Positions 1 through 5,797 of a DNA stretch of 5,797 nt are shown here, one piece after another. The stretch comes from Rhizobium sp. LCM 4573 (GTDB taxonomy: Bacteria; Pseudomonadota; Alphaproteobacteria; Rhizobiales; Rhizobiaceae). The position numbers were made by a program, and so were the translations under genes. Position 1 is the first letter of the stretch. Each line of letters starts with the position of its first letter. The notes under the pieces are model-generated. The model did no database searches. It was not told the origin of the DNA and saw nothing but the letters and a program-made list of their open reading frames with translations. The stretch spans positions 180,239-186,035 of the forward strand of contig NZ_MDDW01000004.1 in NCBI RefSeq assembly GCF_001854865.1, read 5' to 3'.

Positions 1-348
1 GATGAAGGTTTCGTCCTGCAGCCAGATCGACAGCGAACCAAAAACCATAACGACCACGCCGGAAACGAATGGCATTACCGGCAGATGGCGGAAGACGATC
101 TTCGAGATGACGAGAGAAATGATCGTGGCCACCATGAAGAGCGCCGTTGCGATCAGCAGCGGACCACCGATTGCCGAAAGCGCCGGAACTTTCTCCAACA
201 GCCATTCGCCGCGCAGGTTTGCAAAGAAGAAGACGAGCAGGGGACCGAGTTCCAGGGCCATCTTCAGGCCCGGATGATGCTTTTCTTCCCTGGTCGGCGT
301 GACATCGCTTTCCATCGTCTGCATGGTTCCCAAATTCTCCGGCTTCAT
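1..348 (-). CDS. yciB: Septation protein A / inner membrane protein YciB (IspZ), 5' part only
   Basis: This is the N-terminal 116 residues of an integral inner-membrane protein of the YciB/septation protein A family; the C-terminal part lies beyond the left edge. After a polar, charged N-terminus it shows the family segment LELGPLLVFFFANLRG (about residues 32-47). Two more hydrophobic stretches follow, at about 61-86 and 91-110, and then the motif LQDETFI at 110-116, where relatives have similar LQN(D)xTFI sequences. Proteins of this family are linked to cell-envelope synthesis and septation, but their biochemical role is poorly defined. Three in-frame ATGs (348, 324 and 315) are possible starts and none has a convincing ribosome binding site. 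The longest is given here; the 315 start gives an N-terminus more like relatives. It begins 31 bases after the ftsY stop, so it is probably cotranscribed with ftsY. The family is usually about 180-220 residues, so roughly half is visible. Confidence 0.88.
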   Translation of the reverse strand, partial: MKPENLGTMQTMESDVTPTREEKHHPGLKMALELGPLLVFFFANLRGEWLLEKVPALSAIGGPLLIATALFMVATIISLVISKIVFRHLPVMPFVSGVVVMVFGSLSIWLQDETFI

Positions 349-379
349 GTGAGCAAAGCCCAACAGCCATTCTGTGGCA

Positions 380-1945
380 TCAATGCGTCAAACCCGCAAT
401 CGCCTTGGCAAAATCGTCGGCCTCGAACGGCTCCAGATCGTCGACGCCTTCGCCGACCCCGATGAAATAAACCGGTAGCTTGTGCTTAGCCGCAATCGCC
501 ACGAGGATGCCGCCGCGGGCGGTGCCATCGAGCTTGGTCATGATGAGGCCGCTGACGCCGGCGACGTTGCGGAATATTTCGACTTGCTGGAGGGCGTTCT
601 GACCGGTCGTGGCGTCCAGCGTCTGGAGCACCGTATGCGGCGCGTCCGGATCGAGCTTGCCGAGCACGCGAACGATCTTTTCTAGTTCCGCCATCAGCTC
701 GGTGCGGTTCTGGAGACGGCCGGCGGTATCGATGATCAGCACGTCCGATTTCTTCGCCTTTGCCTGCTCGTAAGCATCATAGGCAAGCCCAGCGGCATCC
801 GCGCCGAGCTTTGTGCCGATGAAATCGGAGCCGGTGCGCTCCGCCCATATTTTGAGCTGCTCTATTGCCGCCGCGCGGAACGTATCGCCGGCGGCAAGCG
901 TGATCTTCAGGCCGGCGCCCGACAGTTTCGCGGCAAGTTTGCCGATCGTCGTCGTCTTGCCGGTTCCATTGACCCCGACTACCAGAATGACATGCGGCTT
1001 GTGCGACAGATCGAGTTGCAACGGTTTGGCGACCGGCGAAAGCACCTTTGAGATTTCCGCTGCCATGATGCGCGAGACATCCTCGCCCGTCACGTCCTTG
1101 CCGTAGCGCTCCGAGGACAACGCGCCAGTAACGCGCATTGCCGTCTCTACGCCGAGATCGGCCTGGATCAACAGATCCTCCAATTCCTCCAGGGTATCCT
1201 CGTCCAGCTTCCGCTTGGTGAAGAGCGCGGTGATCTGACCGGTAAGCTGTGAGGACGTGCGGGCAAGTCCGGCGCGCAGCCGCTGGAACCAGGAAAGTTT
1301 CGGCGCGGGCGCCGCGGGTGCCTGCGCGGGTTCCGGGCGGGCGGAGGAGAAGCCCTTCGGGAGGACGGGTTCGATGGCAGCCGCTTCTTCTAAAGGGATA
1401 CCCCCCTCTGTCCTCCCAGACATCTCCCCGTCAGGAGGGGAGATTGGCAGAACGGCGTCGTCCTGCCCTGTATCGAAAGCTGAGTCACTTAGGCCATTGG
1501 AGTGAGTCTTTTCCGAATACGGCTCGTCATCCTCCGGGCGATCTTCCGCCTTGAGGGGGAGATATCCCGAAGGGACAGAGGGGGGCGCTTCGGTGGACCC
1601 GATGCCCTCCTCAGCCTCGGCTTCCGCCTCCAGCAGTGAAAGCGGCACCATGCCGATCTCGGGTGCATTCTCGATCCCCGGAAGGACCGCGGATGGCTCG
1701 TCTTCAGCGTCATCGGCTGGGCCGGCATCCTCGGAAGTCGCATCATCTGCAGGTCCGCCCGCGGTCTCCATCTCGGTCGGAGAAACAGGGTCGATCGACG
1801 ATACCGGTAATTCTTGGTCCAGCTTCGGTTCGAGTTCCGTCTCGACCGTGCCCGGCTCCTCCGGCTTTACGCCCTCCTGCGCCTGTTCCTCGATCGGCTT
1901 TTCCTTGCCGAATGTGAAGACCTTCTTGATGAAGCTCAATGCCAT
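380..1945 (-). CDS. ftsY: Signal recognition particle receptor FtsY
   Basis: A 521-residue SRP receptor GTPase. It docks SRP-ribosome complexes at the inner membrane by pairing its NG domain with that of Ffh, delivering nascent membrane proteins to the translocon. The N-terminus (FIKKVFTFGKEKP) is a short basic, amphipathic-looking segment that could touch the membrane. An acidic, low-complexity A domain runs to about residue 215. The N domain starts near KLSWFQRLRAGLART (about 216-230). The G domain carries the P-loop GVNGTGKT (324-331), DTFRAAA (354-360), DTAGR (406-410), TKLDG (470-474), and GVGEGVDDLEPF (496-507), so all GTPase motifs look intact. The ATG lies 16 bases after the mtaB stop, with only a weak purine-rich site (GGAACAGG) upstream. 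The oddity is that residues about 121-182 of the A domain are encoded by a palindromic repeat element at 1401-1585, read through in frame. Since the A domain is variable in this family, function is probably retained. Confidence 0.97.
   Translation of the reverse strand: MALSFIKKVFTFGKEKPIEEQAQEGVKPEEPGTVETELEPKLDQELPVSSIDPVSPTEMETAGGPADDATSEDAGPADDAEDEPSAVLPGIENAPEIGMVPLSLLEAEAEAEEGIGSTEAPPSVPSGYLPLKAEDRPEDDEPYSEKTHSNGLSDSAFDTGQDDAVLPISPPDGEMSGRTEGGIPLEEAAAIEPVLPKGFSSARPEPAQAPAAPAPKLSWFQRLRAGLARTSSQLTGQITALFTKRKLDEDTLEELEDLLIQADLGVETAMRVTGALSSERYGKDVTGEDVSRIMAAEISKVLSPVAKPLQLDLSHKPHVILVVGVNGTGKTTTIGKLAAKLSGAGLKITLAAGDTFRAAAIEQLKIWAERTGSDFIGTKLGADAAGLAYDAYEQAKAKKSDVLIIDTAGRLQNRTELMAELEKIVRVLGKLDPDAPHTVLQTLDATTGQNALQQVEIFRNVAGVSGLIMTKLDGTARGGILVAIAAKHKLPVYFIGVGEGVDDLEPFEADDFAKAIAGLTH
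1422..1444. repeat. Perfect 8-bp stem palindrome, left arm of the element
   Basis: ATCTCCCC (1422-1429) pairs perfectly with GGGGAGAT (1437-1444) across a 7-base loop. This is the core hairpin of the left arm of the repeat at 1401-1585. It lies within ftsY coding sequence, so it would form in ftsY mRNA; nothing suggests that it terminates transcription there. Confidence 0.8.
1541..1563. repeat. Degenerate stem palindrome, right arm of the element
   Basis: This is the counterpart of the left-arm hairpin. ATCTTCCGC at 1541-1549 faces GGGGGAGAT at 1555-1563, pairing with one G-T wobble and one G-G mismatch around a 5-base loop. The decay relative to the left arm suggests that this copy has drifted since insertion, perhaps under selection to keep the ftsY frame open. 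Confidence 0.65.
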
Positions 1946-1961
1946 GAAAAACCTGTTCCGG

Positions 1962-3236
1962 TTACGCTGCGAGCGCAGGCGCGACCTGCATTTCCAGATG
2001 CTTGCCGTTGTGGCCGGTAATCACCACCCGCTTGAAATCACGGGGCGGGAGGTCAGGCGCTGCCACCAGCGAGAAATTCTCGGTATGCGCAAGACCATTG
2101 TTCTCCACCAGGATCATCTGGTGCGTTCCGACCATTCTGTCGAGATGCGCGCGATGCAGCGCTTCGCCCCGTGCCCTCAATCGTGACGCGCGGTCCTTGA
2201 CGAGGGCCCGGCCGAGCTGCGGCATGCGAGCCGCCGGCGTTCCGGGCCGCGGGCTAAAGGGAAAGACGTGCAGGAAGGAGATGCCGGCCTCTTCCGCAAG
2301 TGTTGCGGAACTCTCGAACATCTCTTCCGTCTCGGTCGGGAAACCGGCGATCATATCCGCGCCGAAGATCATGTCCGGGCGCAATCGCCGTGCCTGTTCG
2401 GTGAAAGCAAGCACATCTGCGCGAGAATGGCGGCGCTTCATGCGCTTCAGGATCAGGTCGTTGCCATGCTGCAGCGACAGATGAAGATGCGGCATGAAGC
2501 GCGGCTCGTCAGCGATCAGATCCCACAAATGCCTGTCCGCCTCGATGCTGTCGATCGACGACAGCCTTAATCTGAGAATATCGGGCACCTGCTTTAAAAT
2601 GGTCTTCGCCAGATATCCGAGCGACGGCTGTCCTGGCAGATCGGCGCCATAGCTGGTGGCATCGACGCCCGTCAGCACGATCTCGCGATAACCGCTTTCG
2701 GTAAGTTTTCGAGCTTGATCGACCACCGCGCCCATCGGCACAGAGCGGGAGTTTCCGCGGCCATAAGGAATGATGCAGAAGGTGCAGCGGTGATCGCAGC
2801 CATTCTGCACCTGGATGAAGGCCCGCACATGCCCGTCGATATGCTTCACCATCTGCGGCGCGGTGGCCTTCACGCTCATGATGTCGTTGACGCGGAGCTT
2901 CTCTTCCGCCGCCACGCCGAAATCCGGAAGCGCTCGATAGGAGGTGCTCCTCAGCTTCTCCTCGTTTCCGAGAACGGCATCCACTTCCGCCATTTCGGAG
3001 AAGGTATGTTTCTCGGTTTGCGCCGCGCAGCCGGTGACGATGATGCGGGCATGCGGATTTTCGCGCCGTGCGCGGCGGATCGCCTGGCGTGCCTGACGCA
3101 CCGCCTCGCCGGTGACGGCGCAGGTATTGACGAGCACGGCATTGTTGAGCCCGGCCTTTTCCGCCTCGGCCCGCATCACTTCGGATTCATAGGTATTGAG
3201 GCGACAGCCGAAGGTGATGACTTCGACGCCACTCAA
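1962..3236 (-). CDS. mtaB: tRNA t6A37 methylthiotransferase MtaB (radical SAM)
   Basis: A 424-residue methylthiotransferase that converts t6A to ms2t6A at position 37 of tRNAs reading ANN codons, using two 4Fe-4S clusters and S-adenosylmethionine. The N-terminal UPF0004 domain supplies three cluster cysteines: C11 in [12 protein letters not shown]39 in [11 protein letters not shown], and C70 in VTGCAAQTE. The radical SAM cluster motif is CDHRCTFC (C147, C151, C154), followed by [11 protein letters not shown]. The core motifs [11 protein letters not shown] (250-260) and AGFPTETEE (297-305) fit the family, and the last 60 residues or so match a TRAM RNA-binding domain. NTCAVTGEA with [10 protein letters not shown] fits the MtaB subgroup better than MiaB or RimO. 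The start is TTG at 3236, overlapping the dapF stop in TTGA. An AGGGAG lies 10 bases upstream, and the resulting N-terminus [11 protein letters not shown] matches relatives. The overlap suggests translational coupling with dapF. Confidence 0.96.
   Translation of the reverse strand: MSGVEVITFGCRLNTYESEVMRAEAEKAGLNNAVLVNTCAVTGEAVRQARQAIRRARRENPHARIIVTGCAAQTEKHTFSEMAEVDAVLGNEEKLRSTSYRALPDFGVAAEEKLRVNDIMSVKATAPQMVKHIDGHVRAFIQVQNGCDHRCTFCIIPYGRGNSRSVPMGAVVDQARKLTESGYREIVLTGVDATSYGADLPGQPSLGYLAKTILKQVPDILRLRLSSIDSIEADRHLWDLIADEPRFMPHLHLSLQHGNDLILKRMKRRHSRADVLAFTEQARRLRPDMIFGADMIAGFPTETEEMFESSATLAEEAGISFLHVFPFSPRPGTPAARMPQLGRALVKDRASRLRARGEALHRAHLDRMVGTHQMILVENNGLAHTENFSLVAAPDLPPRDFKRVVITGHNGKHLEMQVAPALAA
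3233..3236 (-). other. dapF stop / mtaB TTG start overlap
   Basis: Read on the minus strand, the four bases TTGA hold the mtaB start codon TTG (3236-3234) and the dapF stop codon TGA (3235-3233). This arrangement usually means that ribosomes ending dapF reinitiate on mtaB. No ATG or GTG lies between here and the conserved FGC motif, which makes the TTG start likely. Confidence 0.8.
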
Positions 3237-4150
3237 TTGACCCGAGCTCCCTGTTCATTGTCGTGAGGCTCTTCGTCGCGCGTGAAACTGCCGGTCATGG
3301 GGTTCACCTTGCCGGACCATTCCCATTCGGCCGGACCGGTCATCACGACATGATCATCATCCCGCCATTCGATGACGAGCGGTTGGCGAACCGGGCTGGA
3401 GGCGACGTCGATTGTCACCCGCCGGCCGGTGCGGCCCGTGCGTGCAGCTGAAACCGCAGCCGCACATGCGGCCGAACCGCAGGCAAGCGTCAGGCCGGCT
3501 CCGCGTTCCCAGGTGCGGGTCCGTAGCGATACGGTCGAAGTGACCTGCGCGAGCGTGATATTCGCCTTTTCCGGAAACATCGGATGGTTTTCGAGAAGCG
3601 GGCCAAACCGCTCGAGATCAAATCCCATCGGATCGCTGGTCACCCAGAAGATTGCATGCGGATTTCCCATCGACATGGCGGAGGGCGAATGGAGGACCGG
3701 ATCGTCGATCGGGCCGATCTGCAATTCGATGCGGCTGGTATCGAAGAATTCTTCGGCCAGCGGAATACGGTTCCACTCGAAGACGGGTCTGCCCATGTCG
3801 ACCGAAATCATCCCGTCCTCGTGCTCGACCGCATTGAGGATGCCGGCGACCGTCTGGAAGGTGAAGGCCTTGCGGCCGGTCTCGGCGGCGAGCGCCTGAA
3901 CCACGCAGCGCGTTCCGTTTCCGCAAGCCTGGGCCTTCGTGCCATCGGAATTCAGGATGTCGATCCAGGCATCGGTGCCGGCAGCCTTTGGATCATGGAT
4001 CGCCATGATCTGGTCAAATTGCGTGGCCGCATTGGCATTCAACGCGATCGCCGCCTCCGGCGTGACCATATCGGTGCGGCCGCGCATGTCGACGACTAGG
4101 ATCTTGTTACCAAGCCCGTTCATTTTCGCGAATTCGACCGTTGCACTCAT
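3233..4150 (-). CDS. dapF: Diaminopimelate epimerase DapF
   Basis: A 305-residue cytoplasmic, cofactor-independent racemase. It interconverts LL- and meso-2,6-diaminopimelate, the last step before meso-DAP is used for peptidoglycan or decarboxylated to lysine. The two catalytic cysteines are visible: C76 in ACGNGTRC and C224 in [12 protein letters not shown]. Other family signatures are KMNGLGN near the N-terminus (9-15), [10 protein letters not shown] (160-169) in the substrate pocket, and ERGAG (215-219). The usual GLGNDF is GLGNKI here, so the Asp-Phe pair is replaced. The length is at the long end for the family because of a charged, apparently non-conserved tail after about residue 285. 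The ATG at 4150 is the natural start, although only a weak ribosome binding site is seen. It is the first gene of the minus-strand set, facing a 211-base divergent intergenic region, so a promoter is expected upstream. Confidence 0.97.
   Translation of the reverse strand: MSATVEFAKMNGLGNKILVVDMRGRTDMVTPEAAIALNANAATQFDQIMAIHDPKAAGTDAWIDILNSDGTKAQACGNGTRCVVQALAAETGRKAFTFQTVAGILNAVEHEDGMISVDMGRPVFEWNRIPLAEEFFDTSRIELQIGPIDDPVLHSPSAMSMGNPHAIFWVTSDPMGFDLERFGPLLENHPMFPEKANITLAQVTSTVSLRTRTWERGAGLTLACGSAACAAAVSAARTGRTGRRVTIDVASSPVRQPLVIEWRDDDHVVMTGPAEWEWSGKVNPMTGSFTRDEEPHDNEQGARVN
3247..3252 (-). promoter_or_regulatory. mtaB: Ribosome binding site supporting the mtaB TTG start
   Basis: AGGGAG on the minus strand, 10 bases before the TTG at 3236 and inside the last codons of dapF. 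It is a fair Shine-Dalgarno match at slightly long spacing and helps choose the TTG as the start of mtaB. Confidence 0.5.
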
Positions 4151-4179
4151 GGAAGCCGTTTCGTCTGTAGTTTCGGCCT

Positions 4180-4208
4180 ATATGGCGGAAATGCGTTGGA
4201 AATACCAG
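4180..4208 (-). promoter_or_regulatory. Possible weak promoter for dapF operon
   Basis: On the minus strand, CCATAT (4185-4180) matches five of six bases of the rhizobial -10 consensus CTATAT. Seventeen bases upstream, CTGGTA (4208-4203) matches three of six bases of the -35 consensus CTTGAC. It would give a leader of roughly 20-25 bases before the dapF ATG. The -35 match is poor, so this is only a candidate. Confidence 0.25.
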
Positions 4209-4346
4209 TGGGAGCAAAGGAAAGCGGCCGCAGCTTCCCATGACTGGACCTCTCGATCGCCTGCCTCATATTTAAGAATGATTGCAATTATCTGGCACTT
4301 TACGCCGGATAGGAGCATTCTTGTCATTCGGACGCGTGCTTTTGGC

Positions 4347-4355
4347 AGGGGAGGA
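4347..4355 (+). promoter_or_regulatory. Strong ribosome binding site for the EF-G-like gene
   Basis: AGGGGAGGA lies six bases before the ATG at 4362 and closely matches the anti-Shine-Dalgarno sequence. It fixes the start of the plus-strand gene and is the strongest ribosome binding site in the window. Confidence 0.8.
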
Positions 4356-4361
4356 TCGCCG

Positions 4362-5797
4362 ATGCGCTGCTTCACGGTACTGGGACCGTCACAGACGGGC
4401 AAATCGACACTTGTCGCGAAACTGGCCTCGTTGGAAGGCACCCCCAAAAAAACAAGCTCTCCCTACAATCTGAACCTCCTCGAATTCCAATTCATCGGCG
4501 AAACATGGTGCGCACTCGATACCCCCGGCGCTAACGAGGCGCTGGCCGTCGCGCAGGATGCACTGCTGGCGAGCGATGTGTGCGTTCTCTGCGTCTCGCC
4601 TTCTCCCGACGATGCCGTTCTGGCAGCACCCTATCTGCGCGTCATCGAAGCTTCGGGCACTCCGTGCGTTCTCTTCGTCAACCGGATGGATGAACCCCGC
4701 GGGCGTCTGCGTGACGTAATCGCCGCGTTGCAGGCCTATTCGAACCATCCCCTTGTTCTCCGGCAGGTGCCGATCCGCGAGGGTGACAAGGTTGTCGGGA
4801 GTTGCGACCTGATTTCGGAACGGGCTTGGCGTTACCGGGAGGGCCAGCCATCCGCGCTGATCGAACTGCCCCAGAACACCGTCGAGCGGGAACATGAAGC
4901 GCGCACCGAGATGCTGGAGCAGCTTTCCGAATTCGACGACTGGCTTTTGGAAGAGCTGATCGAGGACCGCGAACCGGCAAGCGATGCACTGTTCACGATC
5001 GCTTCGCGCATTCTGAAGGAAAATCGGGTCATCCCCGTCATGTTCGGTGCAGCTTCTCATGCGAACGGTGCCATGCGCCTGATGAAGGCGCTCCGCCATG
5101 AAGCGCCGCCGGTCGCCGTCTTGCAAGCCCGCCTTGCCTCCGGACTGGAAGATGAAAAGCTTTCCGCCGTGAGCTTCCACGCGTTTCATCGGGCGAATGT
5201 CGGGAAAATGGTCCTTATCCGCTCGCTTGTCGAGGGTCTGAAACAGGGCGCGGCACTCGGCGGCGCCGGGTTGGGACCGATCCAGGAAAACGGCAATGGC
5301 AAGGCTGCCGGCGAGGCCGGCTCCGTCTTCGCGGCGGTCAAATCCGACCATGTTCCCGTTCCATCGCTTTTGACGTCCGGCCGGGCAATCGAGCCACCGG
5401 ATTGGGCGATGCCGCCGACACCGATGCTGGAGCGAATACTGGTTCCGAGCAGCGAGCGTGATGAGGCCAAGCTGTCCGCGACGCTGGCGAAACTCACGGA
5501 AACCGATCGCGGTCTGAAGGTCACGCAGGAAGAAGGCACCGGCGCTCTGCTGATTTGCGCGCAAGGTCCGGTGCATCTGCGTGAGCTTCGCAAGATGCTT
5601 TCGGAGGTTTTCCGGGTTGAGGTGGCCGAGCGCGCGCCCAACCCAGTCTACCGGGAAACCATTTCAAAGCCCTCCAACGTGCATTACCGTCACCGCAAGC
5701 AGACGGGCGGCGCCGGCCAGTTCGCCGATGTCCATCTGAGCGTCAGGCCGAACGACCGCGGCCAGGGCTTCGCGTTCAGGGAAACCGTCAAGGGCGG
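4362..5797 (+). CDS. Divergent elongation factor G-like protein (EF-G paralogue), 5' part
   Basis: The first 478 codons are open to the right edge with no stop. The N-terminus has the P-loop GPSQTGKST (8-16), DTPG (53-56) and NRMD (107-110, for NKxD), as in translational GTPases. Domain III resemblance starts near PTPMLERILVP (about 352), with GPVHLRELRKMLSEVF (402-417) in place of the EF-G GELHLEI helix. Then come YRETI and KQTGGAGQFADVHLSV (446-461), the domain IV signature. It differs from canonical EF-G in two ways. Only about 37 residues separate the P-loop lysine from DTPG, too few for a normal switch I with its RGITI threonine. The usual histidine after DTPG is alanine (A57). It therefore looks like a rhizobial EF-G paralogue rather than the housekeeping fusA, which normally sits beside rpsL, rpsG and tuf. 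Its role is unknown; it may bind GTP with little or altered hydrolysis. A strong ribosome binding site supports the start. Confidence 0.9.
   Translation, partial: MRCFTVLGPSQTGKSTLVAKLASLEGTPKKTSSPYNLNLLEFQFIGETWCALDTPGANEALAVAQDALLASDVCVLCVSPSPDDAVLAAPYLRVIEASGTPCVLFVNRMDEPRGRLRDVIAALQAYSNHPLVLRQVPIREGDKVVGSCDLISERAWRYREGQPSALIELPQNTVEREHEARTEMLEQLSEFDDWLLEELIEDREPASDALFTIASRILKENRVIPVMFGAASHANGAMRLMKALRHEAPPVAVLQARLASGLEDEKLSAVSFHAFHRANVGKMVLIRSLVEGLKQGAALGGAGLGPIQENGNGKAAGEAGSVFAAVKSDHVPVPSLLTSGRAIEPPDWAMPPTPMLERILVPSSERDEAKLSATLAKLTETDRGLKVTQEEGTGALLICAQGPVHLRELRKMLSEVFRVEVAERAPNPVYRETISKPSNVHYRHRKQTGGAGQFADVHLSVRPNDRGQGFAFRETVKG

Larger units (their letters stand above)
1401..1585. repeat. 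Composite palindromic repeat element inside ftsY (RIME/ABC-like)
   Basis: The two ends are inverted copies. The left end begins CCCCCCTCTGTCC, and the right end reads exactly the same 13 bases on the opposite strand. After a short divergent stretch both continue with ATCTCCCC, giving imperfect inverted termini of about 44 bp. Each arm contains its own small palindrome around ATCTCCCC...GGGGAGAT. An inner imperfect pair, GAGTCACT (1482-1489) and AGTGAGTC (1501-1508), is centred near 1495, close to the element midpoint of 1493, so the whole unit is a degenerate large palindrome. Ends of this type (CCCCTCTGTCC...CATCTCCCC...GGGGAGATTGG) are typical of short dispersed repeats in Rhizobiaceae, often called intergenic mosaic elements; the exact family name is my inference. 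No transposase is encoded and no clear target-site duplication is visible. It is translated as part of FtsY. Exact borders could shift by a few bases. Confidence 0.85.
4151..4361. promoter_or_regulatory. Divergent intergenic region between dapF and the EF-G-like gene
   Basis: These 211 bases separate two divergently transcribed genes and must hold promoters for both, unless transcription enters from elsewhere. The middle part (about 4263-4300) is noticeably more AT-rich than the flanking genes. I found no convincing plus-strand -35/-10 pair at good spacing: TTGCAA at 4282 and CTTGTC at 4320 lack a matching -10 box. No tRNA, small gene or strong inverted repeat was seen. Confidence 0.6.

Noticed and set aside
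349..379. Possible terminator or promoter between ftsY and yciB.
   Set aside because: The 31-base gap has no convincing inverted repeat, T-run or -10/-35 pair.
1..465. Plus-strand frames at 2-277 and 85-465.
   Set aside because: The minus-strand frame encodes recognisable YciB with membrane segments. The plus-strand products are low-complexity charged sequences without support.
1422..1444. Perfect stem-loop considered as a transcription terminator.
   Set aside because: It has no U-tract on either strand and lies mid-gene in ftsY, within a repeat arm that explains its symmetry.
1249..1554. Plus-strand small open frames containing ISPSGGEIG- or TSPRQEG-like peptides.
   Set aside because: Such peptides recur in predicted small proteins from rhizobia because they are translations of the palindromic repeat. 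Here they are shadows of ftsY.
1391..1595. Target-site duplication flanking the palindromic element.
   Set aside because: The flanks (GGGATA on the left, CGCTTC on the right) do not match each other. No duplication can be supported.
1551..2186. A 211-codon plus-strand open frame with a Ser-rich product.
   Set aside because: It is antisense to the ftsY A domain and the end of mtaB. The Ser-rich product is the complement of Glu/Ala/Asp codons, and it has no family signature.
2715..3266. Plus-strand 183-codon frame rich in His, Ala and Arg.
   Set aside because: It is antisense to the cluster-binding N-terminal half of MtaB and shows no recognisable motif or ribosome binding site.
4389..5576. 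A 395-codon open frame on the minus strand.
   Set aside because: It lies entirely antisense to the EF-G-like gene, whose frame shows clear family motifs and a strong ribosome binding site. The translated product has no recognisable domain, and long antisense frames are common in GC-rich coding DNA.

Overview
This window looks like a chromosomal segment of a Rhizobiales alphaproteobacterium, probably Rhizobiaceae (Rhizobium, Agrobacterium or Neorhizobium type). The basis is GC-rich coding sequence, proteins resembling rhizobial orthologues, the gene order dapF-mtaB-ftsY-yciB, and a palindromic repeat of a kind typical of these genomes. The species cannot be fixed from the sequence alone.

Most of the window (about 1-4150) is a tightly packed minus-strand gene set. 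In transcription order it holds dapF (4150-3233, diaminopimelate epimerase), mtaB (3236-1962, tRNA ms2t6A37 methylthiotransferase; TTG start overlapping the dapF stop), ftsY (1945-380, SRP receptor GTPase) and the first part of yciB/ispZ (348 to the window edge, a membrane protein linked to septation). Gaps of -4, 16 and 31 bases suggest one operon. It would combine peptidoglycan and lysine precursor synthesis, tRNA modification, membrane-protein targeting and envelope function.

The most unusual feature lies inside ftsY. A composite palindromic element of about 185 bp (1401-1585), with imperfect terminal inverted repeats of about 44 bp, sits in the acidic N-terminal A domain. It is translated in frame as about 62 residues without disrupting the gene.

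A 211-base divergent intergenic region (4151-4361) separates the operon from a plus-strand gene (4362 to the window edge). That gene encodes a divergent EF-G-like protein with P-loop, DTPG and NRMD motifs and EF-G domain III/IV signatures. It has a very short segment where switch I should be, and the catalytic histidine after DTPG is replaced by alanine. No RNA genes, CRISPR arrays, transposases or prophage genes were seen, and no wholly new system was identified.
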